From assembly GCA_003520025.1 (NCBI GenBank), contig DOVP01000094.1:1-5937 (forward strand): a stretch of 5,937 nt of DNA. Direction: 5' to 3'. Position numbers and translations under genes: made by a program. Positions 4,925 to 5,937 of this stretch are shown one piece after another (the first letter of the stretch is position 1; the number at the start of each line of letters is the position of its first letter). Under the pieces are notes generated by a model. It had not been told where the DNA came from and did no database searches. It saw only the letters and a program-made list of their open reading frames with translations. This DNA comes from Phycisphaerales bacterium. Its GTDB lineage: Bacteria > Planctomycetota > Phycisphaerae > Phycisphaerales > SM1A02.

Positions 4925-5937
4925 ATGCCCGACGACCCCAACACAACTCTGGACCAGTGGGCCGAGCAGTCGGACTACAAGTGGGGATTCGTCACCGATA
5001 TCGATGCGGACACGCTGCCGCCAGGGCTGAACGAAGAGGTCATCCGCGCGATCTCCGCTCGCAAACAGGAGCCCGAGTGGCTGCTTCAGTGGCGGCTCGG
5101 AGCGTACGCCAAGTGGAAGGAAATGACCGAACCCGCGTGGGGGCACTGGCCCGACCACGATTGGCGACCGATCGACTACCAAGCCATCTCCTACTACTCG
5201 GCGCCCAAACGCGATGAGGACCGCCCGAAGAGCCTCGACGAGGTCGATCCGAAACTGCTCGAAACTTACGAGAAACTCGGCATTCCGCTCGAGGAGCGGG
5301 CCGCGCTCGCAGGCGTTGCAGTCGATGCAGTATTCGACAGTGTGTCGGTCGCAACGACATTCCGTGACACACTCAAAGAAGCAGGTGTCATCTTCTGCTC
5401 TTTCTCCGAAGCCGTGCAGGAACATCCCGAACTCGTCCAGAAGTATCTCGGAAAGGTCGTCTCCCGCACCGACAACTTCTTCGCCGCCCTCAACGCCGCC
5501 GTCTTCACTGATGGATCCTTTGTGTACATCCCCAAAGGTGTCCGCTGCCCGATGGAACTCAGCACCTATTTTCGCATCAACCAGATGAACACCGGTCAGT
5601 TCGAGCGGACCCTCATCGTGGCCGCTGAAGGCGCGTATGTCTCCTATCTCGAAGGATGCACCGCGCCACAACGCGATGAGAACCAATTGCACGCCGCGGT
5701 GGTCGAACTGATCGCGATGGAAGACGCCGAAATCAAATACTCGACCATTCAGAACTGGTATCCCGGTGATGAGAATGGTGTGGGCGGCATCTACAACTTC
5801 GTTACCAAACGCGGCTTGTGCGCAGGCGATCGCAGCCATATCTCGTGGACGCAGGTCGAAACCGGTTCGGCAATGACCTGGAAGTATCCCTCATGCGTCC
5901 TCAAGGGCGATGACAGTGTCGGCGAGTTCTACTCGGT
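4925..5937 (+). CDS. sufB: SufB, Fe-S cluster assembly scaffold protein, C-terminus missing
   Basis: The frame stays open to the right end, giving 337 complete residues of the 470-490 usual for SufB. SufB forms the SufBCD complex with SufC ATPase and SufD in the cytoplasm and is the scaffold on which [Fe-S] clusters are built. Recognisable SufB blocks are [18 protein letters not shown] (18-35), [13 protein letters not shown] (49-61), SYYSAPK (89-95), [13 protein letters not shown] (194-206), [15 protein letters not shown] (234-248), [20 protein letters not shown] (304-323) and the start of [10 protein letters not shown] (328-337). The conserved C245 of LEGC is present; the later catalytic cysteine lies beyond the window. 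ATG 4925 is the only plausible start: no in-frame start codon precedes it in the leader, although the ribosome binding site is weak. The usual partners sufC, sufD and sufS are expected downstream. Confidence 0.97.
   Translation, partial: MPDDPNTTLDQWAEQSDYKWGFVTDIDADTLPPGLNEEVIRAISARKQEPEWLLQWRLGAYAKWKEMTEPAWGHWPDHDWRPIDYQAISYYSAPKRDEDRPKSLDEVDPKLLETYEKLGIPLEERAALAGVAVDAVFDSVSVATTFRDTLKEAGVIFCSFSEAVQEHPELVQKYLGKVVSRTDNFFAALNAAVFTDGSFVYIPKGVRCPMELSTYFRINQMNTGQFERTLIVAAEGAYVSYLEGCTAPQRDENQLHAAVVELIAMEDAEIKYSTIQNWYPGDENGVGGIYNFVTKRGLCAGDRSHISWTQVETGSAMTWKYPSCVLKGDDSVGEFYS

Noticed and set aside
4841..5839. A 332-codon open frame on the minus strand opposite sufB
   Set aside because: The plus-strand frame is unmistakable SufB. 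The antisense frame has no recognisable domain, starts inside sufB and runs through the divergent promoter.

Overview
The window is GC-rich, tightly packed bacterial DNA with five protein-coding genes, the first and last running off the ends. I see no rRNA, tRNA, CRISPR array, insertion sequence or phage gene. The best guess for the source is a Planctomycetota-type bacterium, perhaps Phycisphaerae, or another PVC relative. The reason is the pair formed by a membrane-anchored c-type cytochrome and a secreted propeller dehydrogenase that carries the planctomycete-style 'NYHEFAFGLP' motif and a 3-keto-disaccharide-hydrolase (DUF1080)-like tail. This placement rests on remembered family resemblance, not on a search.

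Layout. Positions 1-1947 (minus) are one uninterrupted reading frame for the dehydrogenase-like protein; its C-terminus lies beyond the left end. Positions 1944-3086 (minus) encode the monoheme cytochrome, which is upstream in the same transcript. The two genes overlap by four bases (ATGA), so they are probably translationally coupled. An 81-bp gap rich in small inverted repeats (3087-3167) separates them from a divergent gene for an Eis-like GNAT acetyltransferase with an SCP2-like C-terminal domain (3168-4409, plus). That gene ends 14 bp from the end of a convergent SufA/IscA-type iron-sulfur carrier gene (4424-4795, minus). The carrier gene is divergent from sufB (4925 to the right end, plus). 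The 129-bp gap between them holds a palindromic -10 region usable on both strands and a 7+7 bp inverted repeat, which is the best candidate operator in the window.

How the genes work together. The cytochrome and propeller protein look like an extracytoplasmic oxidation module: the propeller protein would oxidise a sugar-like substrate and pass electrons to the tethered cytochrome. SufB and the SufA-type carrier belong to SUF iron-sulfur cluster biogenesis, with the remaining suf genes expected to the right of the window. The acetyltransferase has no obvious link to either side. I did not find a clearly novel system. The most useful leads are the uncharacterised C-terminal domain of the cytochrome protein and the regulatory elements in the two divergent intergenic regions.
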